In this document: positions 26,743 through 35,231 of the stretch, one piece after another
Position numbering within the stretch: position 1 is the stretch's first letter
Layout of the letters: each line of letters opens with the position of its first letter
From: Kineosporia sp. NBRC 101731
GTDB taxonomy: Bacteria; Actinomycetota; Actinomycetes; Actinomycetales; Kineosporiaceae
Direction of reading: 5' to 3'
DNA length: 64,000 nucleotides
NCBI RefSeq assembly: GCF_030269305.1
Contig: NZ_BSTC01000004.1
Span: forward strand, 62,001-126,000
Program-made: the position numbers and the translations under genes
Notes under the pieces: model-generated
Databases searched by the model: none
Seen by the model: only the letters and a program-made list of their open reading frames with translations
Told to the model about the DNA's origin: nothing

Positions 26743-27321
26743 GTGCTGCTGGCCGTGGCGGTATCCGTGGTGGCCGTGAACCTGCCGACCGACCCAGAAT
26801 CCTGGCCAGGACGCACCTCCGCCGCACCTCACCAGCGGATCGACGTAGAACTGGCCGGCTGGTCGGTGCGGTCCAACGCCGACTCCACCCTCACGATCAC
26901 CTTGCGCGATCCGCATCTGTTCGACTTCCAGCATCCTCAGCTGATCGATGAGGACCGACTCACGTCCACCCTGGCGAGCGCCGGCGTGCCGATCGTCCTG
27001 GAATTCCATGACCTGACAGCACAGGGCGGCGTTCTGGTCGATTGCCACGACACCGGCGACGACTTGGAGCAGCAGGTGGTCGTTCAGGATCCGGGAGCAT
27101 CCGACGGCAGCGACGGTCATTCCTGGGTCATCACGCTTCGACCGGACCGGTTGCCCCAGGGGGCAGTCGTGAAGCTGGTGCTGACCGCGGACCGCACCAC
27201 GATCGTCGACAAGAACGGCCAGGTGTCACACGGGTATGGCTGGGGCACTGCCGTCATGGTGTTCCCGGGTACTCCGCCGGCATGCACCCTCACCCGCTTG
27301 CCCGACGGCGATCTCCCGTGA
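26743..27321 (+). CDS. membrane-anchored or secreted protein of unknown function
   Basis: At least 192 residues. A hydrophobic run at the start (LLAVAVSVVAV) precedes a soluble domain that I do not recognise, containing H-D-L-T-A-Q-G-G and ending in an HGYGWG strand. The GTG at 26743 is the only start after an in-frame stop, yet the bases upstream would encode R-R-Q-R-R-L-A-A-T-A-S-G, a good basic n-region. A GTG at 26679 opens another frame (VRDDEAEAEA) that stops at TAG 26709; losing one base there would join the two. The gene may therefore be frameshifted at its N terminus. Confidence 0.5.
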   Translation: MLLAVAVSVVAVNLPTDPESWPGRTSAAPHQRIDVELAGWSVRSNADSTLTITLRDPHLFDFQHPQLIDEDRLTSTLASAGVPIVLEFHDLTAQGGVLVDCHDTGDDLEQQVVVQDPGASDGSDGHSWVITLRPDRLPQGAVVKLVLTADRTTIVDKNGQVSHGYGWGTAVMVFPGTPPACTLTRLPDGDLP

Positions 27322-27795
27322 GGCCGGACCCAGACGCCATCGGACCGAGGAACGCCAGGCACTTCGGCGAATCGCCATCGGGCGCTGCAGTATCGCCCCT
27401 CGTAGGCTCACCTGGCCACGAAGGTCGAGGCCAGGTTGGTGACCGTAGTGGCGATGACCGGTGGTACACAACAGCGAGGGAGTGGTGGGCTGTGCGGGGG
27501 ACAGCCCACCACGGGTGATCAAGAGGGCTCTGGGGCATGCCGATCTGGGGAAAGCACCTCGGACGAAGGGCAGGAAGTATGTCCTGGATACGGGGAGCAT
27601 CCATGGAGCATCTGGGGGAACTGGTCCATGCATCAGCACCCTGAGCATCGGAGCTGCCCGCGTCCAGCTCCATCGCCGACCGGCACCCCCCAGCCATCGA
27701 CCGGTCGGAGGGTGACACCTGTTGCCATAGCAGCGACCGTGCTGACGGTGCGGCGAAGCCATGACTCAGGTACTGATCAGCTGGGAGGCCGGCCG
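27322..27795. other. gene-free stretch before the DUF4157 gene
   Basis: No supported gene. The frame of the downstream gene is open across most of it, but the translation is low complexity and lacks homology cues, so I treat it as leader DNA. Confidence 0.45.
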
Positions 27796-29724
27796 GTGTC
27801 TGACGCGGTGGACGCGACCTTGAGGCGGCGCCGGGGGACGGGCGTCCCCTTGCCCGAGACCGTGGCCGGGCCCATGGGACAGGCCTTCTCCGCGGATCTG
27901 AGCACCGTGCGTGTTCACCACGATCAGGAGGCCACGGCTCTGGCCACAAGCCTCCAGGCCAGAGCTTTCGCCTACGGCAACGACCTCTACTTCAGTGCCG
28001 GGGCCTTCCAGCCCGGCACAGCCTCCGGACGCCGGCTGCTGGCCCACGAAGTGGCACATGTCCTACAGCAATCCGCTGCGGGAGGATCCGGTGCACCGAC
28101 CATCGGGCGCAGCGACGATCCAGCTGAGGCTGCCGCGGACGCCATGGCGGACCAGGCTCTGAGAGCTTCAGATCCCGGACGGACAGATCGGGGGTTCGTG
28201 GGCGAGGTGCCCGTGAATCCTGACTACCGGACGTTGCGTCGCGACATCGGGTTCGAGTTCGAGATCAAAGACCTGGGCGTCACGTCCCTGGAGCATGACG
28301 GTGGGCCGCAGACGCTGAAGAAAGGGCTCTCGCTCTTGCAGAACAGCGAGCAATGGATCGCCCAGCATCGCTTCGATATTCAGGTCGACGAGATCGGCTC
28401 AGAGTTCGATGTCGAATTCGTGACGCCAACCCCCCTGAGCGACAAAGACGGGTCGGTCGCCACGAGCCGGGAGAAACTTGATTGTGCGGCGCGCGAGGTG
28501 ATGAAGATCGCCGAAGCACTGAAGAACTGGCCTGATCAGAAGGGACCCGCGACGTCGCACCATTTCCGGCCCGGTCTGAGCATCGCTCATCATGGTAACG
28601 AGACGGTGAGCGGCACTCTGCAGATGACCGTCGGGCTCAGCCTCGACGAACTCGCGACCGTCCGTAGGACCGGACTCCTGCAGGAGGACGAAGAAGACCG
28701 GGGCTTGGGGCTGCGTGCCGGGCGGCCCCAAGCCCAGAGCCAACTCCCTCTACCGTACGACCAGCATGTCTACACGAAAGCCGACGGGGAAATCTCGAGC
28801 TCCGCACGTGTCTTCGGGCTCCTCAGTATCATCGCTCAACTTCCGCTGAAGGCTCACGACCGGCACCGGCGCTTGGGGTCCGCTGCGAGCGCGAAGGCCC
28901 TCGAGGAGAAGCGGACGAGCATCGGGACGAAAAGTGTTCTGCAGCAGCAGCTCGACACTCTCCAGGAGGAATCGCGCCAGAAAGAGGAGGCGGCCCGCGA
29001 CGACGACGCCGACGAAGACACCCTGCGCGGCCTGAAACGGCTGGCTGAGGCGAAGGCCTGTCCGCTCCAGGACAAACTTTCCGGGCTACCTCAGGCATGG
29101 CGTGAGCATCGCAAGACGGCCCAAGCGGTGGAGTATCCCAAAGCCCTACTCGACCTGCTCTACCGCACGGATATCCCGGCCATGCTGAGTCTGCTCGCCC
29201 CGGACGAACTGGCCTGGCTGGCGCACAAGACCGACGGTGTCTCGAACCTGTGCTCAGCCGTGCTCACGATCACCGGGACGAAGGCGCAGGATCCGGTCCT
29301 TCCCCCGAACGTGATCATCGGGCACGACGGGCCCTTGAACTATGCGATCACGATGGGGCCATGGCTCACCGGCCTGCTCAACCTCGACGAGGAGGCCGTC
29401 GGACGGGGCGAAACTGTCTACCGTTCGGTCGATCCGCTGACCAAGGCCAAGACCTCGTACATCCTGACCGTCACAGCAGGCACGGTGCGCATGGACAAGA
29501 CGCCGTCCGCGGCGGCGGACAGCTACAGCTATGAAGATGCCTACCTCGAATCCATCGGTGCCTACGGCTCCAAGACCGACGCGGCCCGTGCCGACGGGCA
29601 GCCACGGCGGGCCATATTCGAGATCCGTGGAATCCCCCGGCTGACCACCCGCGATCTGCCGGCCACGATGCTGAAGATCTACGACGCCGTCCAGGCCTTG
29701 AGAGAACGCGGCGCCTCCGGCTGA
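27796..29724 (+). CDS. DUF4157 (eCIS core domain) protein with amidoligase-like central region
   Basis: About 642 residues. The N-terminal DUF4157 domain is clear: M-G-Q-A-F-S-A-D-L-S-T-V-R-V-H, then H-E-V-A-H-V-L-Q-Q, a zinc-protease-like helix near residue 85. This domain marks proteins carried by or processed for extracellular contractile injection systems (family knowledge). From about 145 on, the order GFEFEI ... EFVTP ... TLQMTVGL ... IFEIRG resembles the strand order of amidoligase (carboxylate-amine ligase) folds; this is tentative. A coiled coil lies around 365-435. The GTG at 27796 is chosen for GGGAGG seven bases upstream. No sheath, tube or baseplate gene is in the window, so this is an orphan. 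Confidence 0.75.
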   Translation: MSDAVDATLRRRRGTGVPLPETVAGPMGQAFSADLSTVRVHHDQEATALATSLQARAFAYGNDLYFSAGAFQPGTASGRRLLAHEVAHVLQQSAAGGSGAPTIGRSDDPAEAAADAMADQALRASDPGRTDRGFVGEVPVNPDYRTLRRDIGFEFEIKDLGVTSLEHDGGPQTLKKGLSLLQNSEQWIAQHRFDIQVDEIGSEFDVEFVTPTPLSDKDGSVATSREKLDCAAREVMKIAEALKNWPDQKGPATSHHFRPGLSIAHHGNETVSGTLQMTVGLSLDELATVRRTGLLQEDEEDRGLGLRAGRPQAQSQLPLPYDQHVYTKADGEISSSARVFGLLSIIAQLPLKAHDRHRRLGSAASAKALEEKRTSIGTKSVLQQQLDTLQEESRQKEEAARDDDADEDTLRGLKRLAEAKACPLQDKLSGLPQAWREHRKTAQAVEYPKALLDLLYRTDIPAMLSLLAPDELAWLAHKTDGVSNLCSAVLTITGTKAQDPVLPPNVIIGHDGPLNYAITMGPWLTGLLNLDEEAVGRGETVYRSVDPLTKAKTSYILTVTAGTVRMDKTPSAAADSYSYEDAYLESIGAYGSKTDAARADGQPRRAIFEIRGIPRLTTRDLPATMLKIYDAVQALRERGASG

Positions 29725-30654
29725 TTCAGGTCTGTCAGCGCTTCCGGCGTACATCATCACCTCGTACCCGGCAGCGACCTCCGCCAAGGTGGGGCAAGGG
29801 CTGCATCAGGCGGAGGAGCGGTCACGTGCACGTCTGCGGCCTAAATCTTTTGTTCACGGCTTGAACATGTCGACAGCAAGGGTGGGTCTCCGTCTCGGCG
29901 GAGAAAAAGCAGTGCAGCTCCCCACCGTTCTGCACCGCTCCATCCTCACCGTGAAACCGAACCGTCGATAGGCCCAGCAGCGTTCCACCGCCGAGCTGGC
30001 CGCACCGGGCCGGCGCTCCCCGTCGAGGCACCTGCGTACCCGAAGCGTCCTGCGTCCTCCATGTGACGCGAGTGGACCCTGACCTTCGCGTGCCAATTCT
30101 CCCCTGCAGGCTGATGAACTGCGCCTACTAGCTTTCGCGTACGCGTGGCGCATATTCAAATCGCGCACCGCGTTACGCATTACCATGATTCTTCAGGAAC
30201 ACTATCCAGAAGGAAACTTCTAGATAGTTGATGCCAGGAGCGCCTCAGAGAGGCCCCGAGGAGGCTGCGGTAACGCGAAACGGGCACTGACGCGAATGCC
30301 CGCACGCGTCGATCGCGCAGGGCCTGCCACCACCCGTCATGACAGGCAGCGGGCTACTGGAAGGCGCAGGCGGTGGCACCACAGCGAAGAAGCCGTTCTC
30401 ATCCGTGTGGACGCTCCGATCTGCGCACAGGGGTGAACCCAGGTCGGTGCGAAGGTCCCGGTCCAGGCACCTGCCGGCGCGCACCGACCCGGGTCGGCTG
30501 TGCCAAGCCGTGCCAGCGCGTGCCGATATCGCCGTCATGACAGCAGGCGCCGGCCGATCGTCGGCGCGCATCCCCCGAGAACCGATGGTGGGTAGGAGCT
30601 GAAGGCTGCGTCGGGTCACCAGTCACCTACGTGACGCGATGGCCATGAAAAGCC
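29725..30654. other. 930-base stretch without a supported gene
   Basis: No frame on either strand gives a recognisable protein and base composition is lower in G+C than in neighbouring genes. It contains one perfect palindrome (29851-29867). A small gene or a non-coding RNA cannot be excluded. Confidence 0.45.
29851..29867. promoter_or_regulatory. perfect palindrome TGTTCA-N5-TGAACA, copy B
   Basis: TGTTCA (29851-29856) and TGAACA (29862-29867) with a five-base spacer, preceded by a T-rich run. It is the best of the three copies and lies in gene-free DNA. Confidence 0.45.
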
Positions 30655-31221
30655 ATGATGGATGGTATGGCTGAAATGGCTGATTCTGCCCACATCCTGG
30701 ATACGCCTGAATCGCCGTGGACGGGCAAGCGGGTCGGGCTTTTCGTGGTGGCGGCACTGTGGGCGCTGGCCACGACCGCCGTCATCGTGATTCTTGCCGG
30801 GCCGCTCGTCCTCGCCTCGGCCGGGATCGGCCCGGCGTCCGGGACGGTCTCGGTCAGCTCCTGCTTCGTGGCGAGCACCGCCGACGGCTACATCGACGGT
30901 CACGAATGCCAAGGGTCGTTCACCCGCAGAGGCGAGCAGACGCCCGGCGAGATGGTCACGTTCCGCTCACGTGGCCTGCACGAGAGCGGAAAGATCGACG
31001 TGCGGTTCGCCGTCAACCACTACACCCAGGCGTATGTCGGAGGTGTCCTGAACTTCGTCTGGTGGTGCCTGCTGCTCGCCGCGATGGGCTGGCCGCCGCT
31101 GGCGTGGCTGATCGTCCGGGGTCGCAGGGACTATTCCACGAGCGATGACCTCGTCTTCGGTCAGTTGGGCCTGATCTTCATCGTGCTCGTCCTCGGTCTG
31201 CCGATGACGTTCTTCGCCTGA
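30655..31221 (+). CDS. integral membrane protein, unknown function
   Basis: Up to 188 residues: a hydrophobic segment at about 28-55, an extracytoplasmic loop of about 75 residues with two cysteines (S-S-C-F and H-E-C-Q) that could pair, then two more hydrophobic segments near 130-150 and 165-187. Similar DUF-type membrane proteins occur in Streptomyces, but I cannot name the family. Starts at ATG 30655, 30658 or 30667 are equivalent. Confidence 0.65.
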   Translation: MMDGMAEMADSAHILDTPESPWTGKRVGLFVVAALWALATTAVIVILAGPLVLASAGIGPASGTVSVSSCFVASTADGYIDGHECQGSFTRRGEQTPGEMVTFRSRGLHESGKIDVRFAVNHYTQAYVGGVLNFVWWCLLLAAMGWPPLAWLIVRGRRDYSTSDDLVFGQLGLIFIVLVLGLPMTFFA

Positions 31222-31527
31222 CAACCGCACGGTGTCTGCGGGGTGGACACACGCTCGCGAGCGCCTCGCTCCCGTATCCGTTCCTGACGTCTCGCCGAGG
31301 AAATCCAGGTACGGGGTAGAGCCAGCTCTACCCCACTGGTAGCGCAGCCTCACCCGGATGCCTCAGTTCAGGCACCATCGTGCTTTGGACGCTGCGTCTT
31401 TACCGTCGTGCCATGCGAAATCGACCGATCACCACACCTGCACCGACCCCCGTTCCCGGCCGCGAAGCCGTTCGACGGCCGGCGCCGTCGGTGATCGGGT
31501 TGCTGCTGGCGGCCGCCGCTCTGACGA

Positions 31528-31939
31528 TGAAGCTGGGCCTGGCCGCCCGGCAGCATCGACCCGACCTGGTCATCACCGATGTCCGTATGCCGCCGGGCTT
31601 CACCGACGAAGGGCTACGGGCTGCGGTGGCACTGCGCGCCGGCGATCCGGGCGCGGCGGTCCTGGTGCTGTCGCAGTACGCGGCCACCGCGTACGCCGCT
31701 GAACTGCTCGGCCGCCGGCGCACGATCAACCCCCTCGACCGGTTGAGCGGGCGGGAACGGCAGGGCCGGTGCTCGGGCAGATGGCCGAAGGCCACAACAA
31801 CGCCTCCATCGCCCGGGCACTGAGCATCAGCTACGCCGCGGTCGCCAAGCACATCGGCAACATCTTCACCAAGCTCGACCTGCCCGAGGCCGACGGTCAC
31901 CGTCGGGTCCTGGCGGTCCTGACCTACCTGCGTCACTGA
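31528..31939 (+). pseudogene. LuxR-type response regulator remnant
   Basis: The middle of a receiver domain is visible (R-P-D-L-V-I-T-D-V-R-M-P-P, then V-L-V-L-S-Q-Y), without the N-terminal acidic pocket. At E-L-L-G-R-R the sequence skips the rest of the receiver and the linker, continues to N-P-L-D-R-L-S-G-R-E-R, then changes frame near 31765 into the LuxR helix-turn-helix (N-A/S-I-A-R-A-L-S-I-S ... V-A-K-H-I-G-N-I-F-T-K-L), ending at 31939. In relatives, LLG-like sequence occurs at both deletion ends, so slippage between short repeats is plausible. Non-functional. Confidence 0.8.
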
Positions 31940-31941
31940 CC

Positions 31942-31988
31942 GCCACCGGGCCGGCGGCCGGTCACGCCGGCAGGCCCGGCCCGGTGGC
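31942..31988 (+). terminator. hairpin terminator after the LuxR remnant
   Basis: GCCACCGGGCCGG (31942-31954) pairs with its complement at 31976-31988. It insulates the nrd operon from upstream transcription. Confidence 0.68.
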
Positions 31989-32043
31989 GCCCACCCACCT
32001 ACCGTGCGGGACGAACGTCCTCCATCACCGGGCCTGAAGATAT

Positions 32044-32091
32044 CCACTACATGTGGTGTCGGCGTGTCGCATGAACCAGCAGATGTAGTTT
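32044..32091 (+). promoter_or_regulatory. two candidate NrdR boxes upstream of nrdD
   Basis: CCACTACATGTGGTGT (32044-32059) matches the NrdR consensus ACACTATATATAGTGT at 12 of 16 positions. A weaker match, CCAGCAGATGTAGTTT (32076-32091), fits at 10 of 16. They are separated by 16 bases, the tandem spacing typical of NrdR sites, and end six bases before the nrdD start. Repression by NrdR-ATP/dATP is inferred. Confidence 0.55.
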
Positions 32092-32097
32092 CCGATC

Positions 32098-33894
32098 ATG
32101 ACGGGCAAGCAGACACAGATTGACGCCGTGGCCACGGTGACCGAATACCTGGAGCGCAGCGACTGGCGGGTGAACGCCAACGCCAATCAGGGATACTCGC
32201 TGGGCGGGCTGATCCTGAACACCGCCGGGAAGGTCGTGGCCAACTACTGGCTGGACCAGGTGTACCCCCCGGCCGTAGGGGCCGCGCACCGCGAGGGCGA
32301 CCTGCACATCCACGACCTGGACATGCTGGCCGGGTACTGCGCGGGCTGGTCGCTGCGCACCCTGCTGGAGGAAGGGTTCAGCGGGGTACCCGGGCAGATC
32401 GACTCCGCACCCCCGCGGCACTTCTCCTCGGCGGCCGGGCAGATCGTCAACTTCCTGGGCACCCTGCAGAACGAGTGGGCCGGCGCGCAGGCGTTCAGTT
32501 CGTTCGACACGTACATGGCGCCGTTCGTCCGCCGTGACGCGATGACGTACGAGCAGGTCCACCAGTGCGTGCAGGAAATGGTGCACAACCTGAACGTGCC
32601 CTCGCGGTGGGGCACGCAGACGCCGTTCACGAACCTGACGTTCGACTGGACCTGCCCGGCCGACCTGGCCGATCAGAGCCCGGTGATCGGTGGTGAGGAC
32701 ATGCCGTTCACCTACGGCGACCTGCAGGCCGAGATGGACCTGGTCAACCGGGCCTACATCGAGGTGATGAGCGCCGGGGACGCCACCGGGCGGGTCTTCA
32801 CGTTCCCCATCCCCACCTACAACATCACGGCGGACTTCCCGTGGGACAGCCAGAACGCGCACCGGCTGTTCGCGATGACCGCGAAGTACGGGTTGCCGTA
32901 CTTCCAGAACTTCATCAACTCCGACCTGGAACCGGGCCTGATCCGCTCGATGTGCTGCCGCCTGCAGCTGGACCTGACCGAGCTGCTCAAGCGCGGCAAC
33001 GGACTGTTCGGCAGCGCCGAGCAGACCGGGTCGCTGGGGGTCGTCACGATCAACTGCGCCCGCCTGGGGTACCGGTACGCCGGGGACGAACCGGCCCTGC
33101 TGGCCGCCCTCGATGCCCTGCTGGACCTGGCCCGCGACAGCCTGGAGATCAAGCGGGTCACGGTGCAGGACCTCATCGACGGCGGCCTGTTCCCCTACAC
33201 CCAGCGGTATCTGGGGTCGCTGGGCAATCACTTCTCCACGATCGGCGTGAACGGCGTCAACGAGATGATCCGCAACTTCACCCACGACGAGCACGACATC
33301 ACCACCGAGCACGGGCACGCGCTCGCGGTGCGGCTACTGGATCATGTCCGCACGCGGATGGTTGCCTTCCAGGAGCAGACCGGTCACCTGTACAACCTGG
33401 AGGCCACCCCGGCCGAGGGCACCACGTACCGGTTCGCGAAGGAGGACCGGCGCCGCTTCCCCGCCATCCTGCAGGCCGGCACCGACACCCACCCGTACTA
33501 CACGAACTCCTCGCAGTTGCCGGCCGGATTCACCGACGACCCGTTCGAGGCCCTGGAACGCCAGGACGAACTGCAGGGCAAGTACACCGGCGGCACGGTG
33601 TTGCACCTGTACATGTCCGAGGCGATCTCCACGCCGGAGGCCTGCCGTTCCCTGGTGCGCCGGTCCCTGGAACGTTTCCGCCTGCCTTACCTGACGGTGA
33701 CACCGACGTTCTCGATCTGCCCCGGGCACGGGTACCTGCCCGGAGAGCAGCCCGTGTGTCCCTCGTGCGGTGGGGACTGCGAGGTCTGGACACGGGTCAT
33801 GGGCTACCACCGGCCCGTGTCCTCGTTCAACATCGGCAAGCAGGGTGAGCACGCCGAACGCATCCCGTTCGCCGAGCCCGCGAGCGCGGTGTGA
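32098..33894 (+). CDS. nrdD: anaerobic ribonucleoside-triphosphate reductase
   Basis: A 598-residue class III ribonucleotide reductase, of normal size when the N-terminal ATP cone is lacking, as here. It reduces ribonucleoside triphosphates to deoxy forms under anoxia, using a glycyl radical. The C terminus has the radical site R-V-M-G-Y near Gly569 and the N-I-G-K-Q element. A zinc site of four cysteines precedes it (C-P-G-H ... C-P-S-C-G-G-D-C). N-G-V-N-E lies in the catalytic region near residue 385. The gene overlaps nrdG by four bases (GTGA). The promoter region has candidate NrdR boxes. In a mainly aerobic actinomycete this supports survival in oxygen-poor soil. Confidence 0.95.
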   Translation: MTGKQTQIDAVATVTEYLERSDWRVNANANQGYSLGGLILNTAGKVVANYWLDQVYPPAVGAAHREGDLHIHDLDMLAGYCAGWSLRTLLEEGFSGVPGQIDSAPPRHFSSAAGQIVNFLGTLQNEWAGAQAFSSFDTYMAPFVRRDAMTYEQVHQCVQEMVHNLNVPSRWGTQTPFTNLTFDWTCPADLADQSPVIGGEDMPFTYGDLQAEMDLVNRAYIEVMSAGDATGRVFTFPIPTYNITADFPWDSQNAHRLFAMTAKYGLPYFQNFINSDLEPGLIRSMCCRLQLDLTELLKRGNGLFGSAEQTGSLGVVTINCARLGYRYAGDEPALLAALDALLDLARDSLEIKRVTVQDLIDGGLFPYTQRYLGSLGNHFSTIGVNGVNEMIRNFTHDEHDITTEHGHALAVRLLDHVRTRMVAFQEQTGHLYNLEATPAEGTTYRFAKEDRRRFPAILQAGTDTHPYYTNSSQLPAGFTDDPFEALERQDELQGKYTGGTVLHLYMSEAISTPEACRSLVRRSLERFRLPYLTVTPTFSICPGHGYLPGEQPVCPSCGGDCEVWTRVMGYHRPVSSFNIGKQGEHAERIPFAEPASAV

Positions 33895-34496
33895 GCGTGG
33901 GGATCCGGATCGGTGGCTGGTCGCGGCTGTCCACGTGTGACTGGCCCGGTCGCCTCGTCACCACCGTCTTCTGTCAGGGCTGCCCGTGGCGGTGCGGCTA
34001 CTGCCACAACCGGAGCCTGCTCGATCCCCGGGCCACCCCGTACGTGGCCTGGGAGACGGTGACTGCTCACCTCGTGCGTCGGCGGGGGTTGCTCGACGCG
34101 GTCGTGTTCTCCGGTGGCGAGCCCCTTCTGCAGCCACACCTGGCGCAGGCCATGCATCAGGTGCGGGACCTGGGGTTCGCGGTGGGGTTGCACACCGGTG
34201 GCGCCTACCCGCGGCGTCTGGGGCAGATGGTGGACGCACATCTGCTCGACTGGGTGGGTTTCGACATCAAGGCCACCCCGCAGCGGTACGACCACGTCAC
34301 CGGCACCGCCAACAGTGCCGTTGCGGCGCTGCGCAGCCTGCAGCTGTTGCGGGATGCGGGGATCGCGTACCAGCTGCGCACAACCGTCGATCCGTGTGTG
34401 CTGACCGATGAGGACGTCGCCGATCTGCGGGTGTGGCTGCGCGAGCAGGGACTGGCCGAGCATCACCAGTGGCAGCAGGCCCGGCCCGTGGGATGA
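33891..34496 (+). CDS. nrdG: anaerobic ribonucleotide reductase activating enzyme (radical SAM)
   Basis: A 201-residue radical SAM protein. The iron-sulfur motif CxxxCxxC is C-P-W-R-C-G-Y-C (residues 31-38), followed by F-S-G-G-E-P for SAM binding near 80. It uses SAM and an electron to abstract hydrogen from the NrdD glycine. The GTG start overlaps the nrdD stop, and its own stop overlaps the next start (ATGA), so all three genes are translationally coupled. It is slightly longer at the C terminus than the shortest NrdG proteins and closer to the actinobacterial form. Confidence 0.93.
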   Translation: MSVGIRIGGWSRLSTCDWPGRLVTTVFCQGCPWRCGYCHNRSLLDPRATPYVAWETVTAHLVRRRGLLDAVVFSGGEPLLQPHLAQAMHQVRDLGFAVGLHTGGAYPRRLGQMVDAHLLDWVGFDIKATPQRYDHVTGTANSAVAALRSLQLLRDAGIAYQLRTTVDPCVLTDEDVADLRVWLREQGLAEHHQWQQARPVG

Positions 34497-35125
34497 CGGT
34501 GTTCACTGCGGGGATGGAGTTTTTCGTCTTTCACCGTGACCGGCCCGGTTCGCTGCCTGCGCGCGATGACCTGCTCCAGGAGCACTGGTCGTACATGGAC
34601 CGCTTTGCCACGGGCATGATCGCGCGCGGGCCGGTCTTCACCGCGGACGGCGAAACCCTCGTCGGGAGTGTGCACATCGTCGACCTGCCCGACCTGACGG
34701 CCGGGCGCGCGTTCGCCCTGCAGGAGCCCTACTACCAGGCGGGTGTCTTTCGTGACGTGCTGCTGCGACGGTGGCGCAACGTGCTGGGCCGCACGATGTG
34801 GGAGTTCCCCGGCGGCACGGTCGGTGAGGACGACGGCGGGTACCTGGTCCTGGGTCTGGGCACGGCTCCCGTTCCCGACAGCGAAGCAACGGACGAGGTC
34901 CTCGCCCGCGACGCCCCGGTCGCCTACGGGCCACTGCTGTCCGACGACGGACGCACCCGGGTGGGCACGGCCGCGCTCGTCCAGGCGGCGAGCGCGGCCC
35001 AGGCCCGAGAGGTACTGGACCCGGACGATGGCATGAACGGTGATGTGGACGATGATGTGGACGATGATGTGGACGGGTATGCGGTGGTCGAGGTGTACCG
35101 GTGGCAGTTCGGTGGGCGGCGCTGA
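34493..35125 (+). CDS. YciI-like domain protein, third gene of the nrd operon
   Basis: A 210-residue protein with a YciI-like ferredoxin-fold half (E-F-F-V-F-H-R-D-R-P-G, H-W-S-Y-M-D-R-F, and a V-D-L-P-D-L ... A-F-A-L-Q-E-P-Y-Y motif). A second half repeats a similar layout less clearly and contains an acidic run D-V-D-D-D-V-D-D-D-V-D-G encoded by three 12-bp tandem units. Role unknown; coupling to nrdG (ATGA overlap) suggests it works with the anaerobic reductase or shares its regulation. Confidence 0.72.
   Translation: MTVFTAGMEFFVFHRDRPGSLPARDDLLQEHWSYMDRFATGMIARGPVFTADGETLVGSVHIVDLPDLTAGRAFALQEPYYQAGVFRDVLLRRWRNVLGRTMWEFPGGTVGEDDGGYLVLGLGTAPVPDSEATDEVLARDAPVAYGPLLSDDGRTRVGTAALVQAASAAQAREVLDPDDGMNGDVDDDVDDDVDGYAVVEVYRWQFGGRR
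35039..35074 (+). repeat. 12-bp in-frame tandem repeat (GATGATGTGGAC)
   Basis: Three units, the first with one change, inside the YciI-like gene. They encode an Asp/Val acidic run and can gain or lose units without breaking the frame. Confidence 0.8.
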
Positions 35126-35212
35126 ATCCTGAGACCGGGCACCGGCCGACGACCCGGTTCCGAAGGCCGGAGGCTCTCTTCCCTTCTCCCGGTCCACCCG
35201 ACCTGATCCCTT

Positions 35213-35229
35213 TGTTCAGGTCGTGAGCA
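35213..35229. promoter_or_regulatory. palindrome TGTTCA-N5-TGAGCA, copy C, at the ROK gene start
   Basis: One mismatch from TGTTCA-N5-TGAACA. It ends two bases before ATG 35232 of the ROK regulator, an ideal place for autorepression. Confidence 0.5.
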
Positions 35230-35231
35230 TA

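Noticed and set aside
27796-29724. A complete contractile injection system around the DUF4157 gene
   Set aside because: No sheath, tube, baseplate, spike or AAA ATPase gene is present in the window.
32047-33318. A 423-codon minus-strand frame opposite nrdD
   Set aside because: nrdD is unambiguous and the opposite frame has no domain; it is a codon-position shadow.
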